Assembly: GCA_031254905.1 (NCBI GenBank)
Contig: JAIRTN010000034.1
Span: 1-5,363 of the forward strand
Source of the DNA: Coriobacteriales bacterium
GTDB lineage: Bacteria; Actinomycetota; Coriobacteriia; Coriobacteriales; UBA8131
DNA: 5,363 nucleotides
Reading direction: 5' to 3'
The notes under the pieces are model-generated. The model made no database searches. It was not told the DNA's origin and was given only the letters and a program-made list of their open reading frames with translations. The translations under genes and the position numbers were made by a program. Position 1 is the first letter of the stretch. The number at the start of each line of letters is the position of its first letter. Below are positions 5,277 to 5,363 of the stretch, piece after piece.

Positions 5277-5363
5277 TTATGCCTTTGTCCGCTCGTCGAT
5301 GACCCGACGCGCCTTGCCTTCGCTTCTTTCGATAGATTTCGGCTCAACGACCTTTACCTCAAC
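5277..5363 (-). CDS. Phenylacetate-CoA ligase (PaaK-like), C-terminal end (partial)
   Basis: The last 28 residues of a protein running off the window edge, with TAA at 5277-5279. The end reads VEVKVVEPKSIERSEGKARR followed by V-I-D-E-R. This is the typical end of PaaK-type adenylate-forming ligases: a short strand, then 'P-x-S-I-x-R-S-E-G-K-A-x-R-V-x-D', where the Lys of the G-K motif is the conserved C-terminal-domain lysine of the acyl-CoA synthetase superfamily. These enzymes make aryl-CoA thioesters from acids such as phenylacetate using ATP. The true substrate cannot be read from this fragment. In anaerobes without an aerobic phenylacetate pathway such genes often pair with an ACT-domain gene, as here, and are thought to act on acids derived from aromatic amino acids. 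It is probably the first visible gene of the ligase-ACT-dacA unit. Confidence 0.85.
   Translation of the reverse strand, partial: VEVKVVEPKSIERSEGKARRVIDERTKA

Overview
The window is a compact, high-GC (roughly 60% by eye) bacterial chromosomal segment with very short spacers and overlapping genes. The gene set (ComM-type ATPase end, DprA, folate-dependent TrmFO, a Xer recombinase, a secreted DD-carboxypeptidase, a double-ACT protein, a PaaK-type ligase end) and the high GC fit a Gram-positive anaerobe. My best guess is class Coriobacteriia (Eggerthella/Slackia relatives), with a high-GC Clostridia-like firmicute as the alternative. This is inference from gene content and order; no marker gene such as rRNA is present.

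Layout. On the + strand, positions 1-3442 hold the end of comM, then dprA (sharing one base with comM), trmFO (34-nt gap) and xerC (34-nt gap). On the - strand, reading from 5363 down to 3452, are the end of a phenylacetate-CoA ligase gene, a two-ACT-domain protein gene, and a D-alanyl-D-alanine carboxypeptidase gene whose start overlaps the ACT gene's stop by 8 nt. The two blocks converge tail to tail with only 9 nt between stop codons (3443-3451) and no convincing terminator.

How the genes work together. comM and dprA both act on incoming single-stranded DNA (branch migration and RecA loading), xerC resolves chromosome dimers, and trmFO makes m5U54 in tRNA. The order dprA-trmFO-xerC recalls the Bacillus subtilis order dprA(smf)-topA-trmFO(gid)-xerC(codV), here without topA. 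In the - strand block, the ligase/ACT pair is a recurrent partnership in anaerobes, probably in aryl or amino-acid-derived acid metabolism, and the cell-wall carboxypeptidase appears translationally coupled to it.

The most notable non-coding or unusual signals are a perfect DnaA box (TTATCCACA on the - strand, 2531-2539) next to a small GTTAA-N3-TTAAC inverted repeat in the trmFO-xerC gap, and a four-copy 15-bp tandem repeat translated at the N-terminus of DprA where other DprA proteins usually have a helical domain. I see no mobile element, CRISPR array, tRNA or rRNA, and no strong candidate for a wholly new system. Most of the window is ordinary housekeeping sequence.
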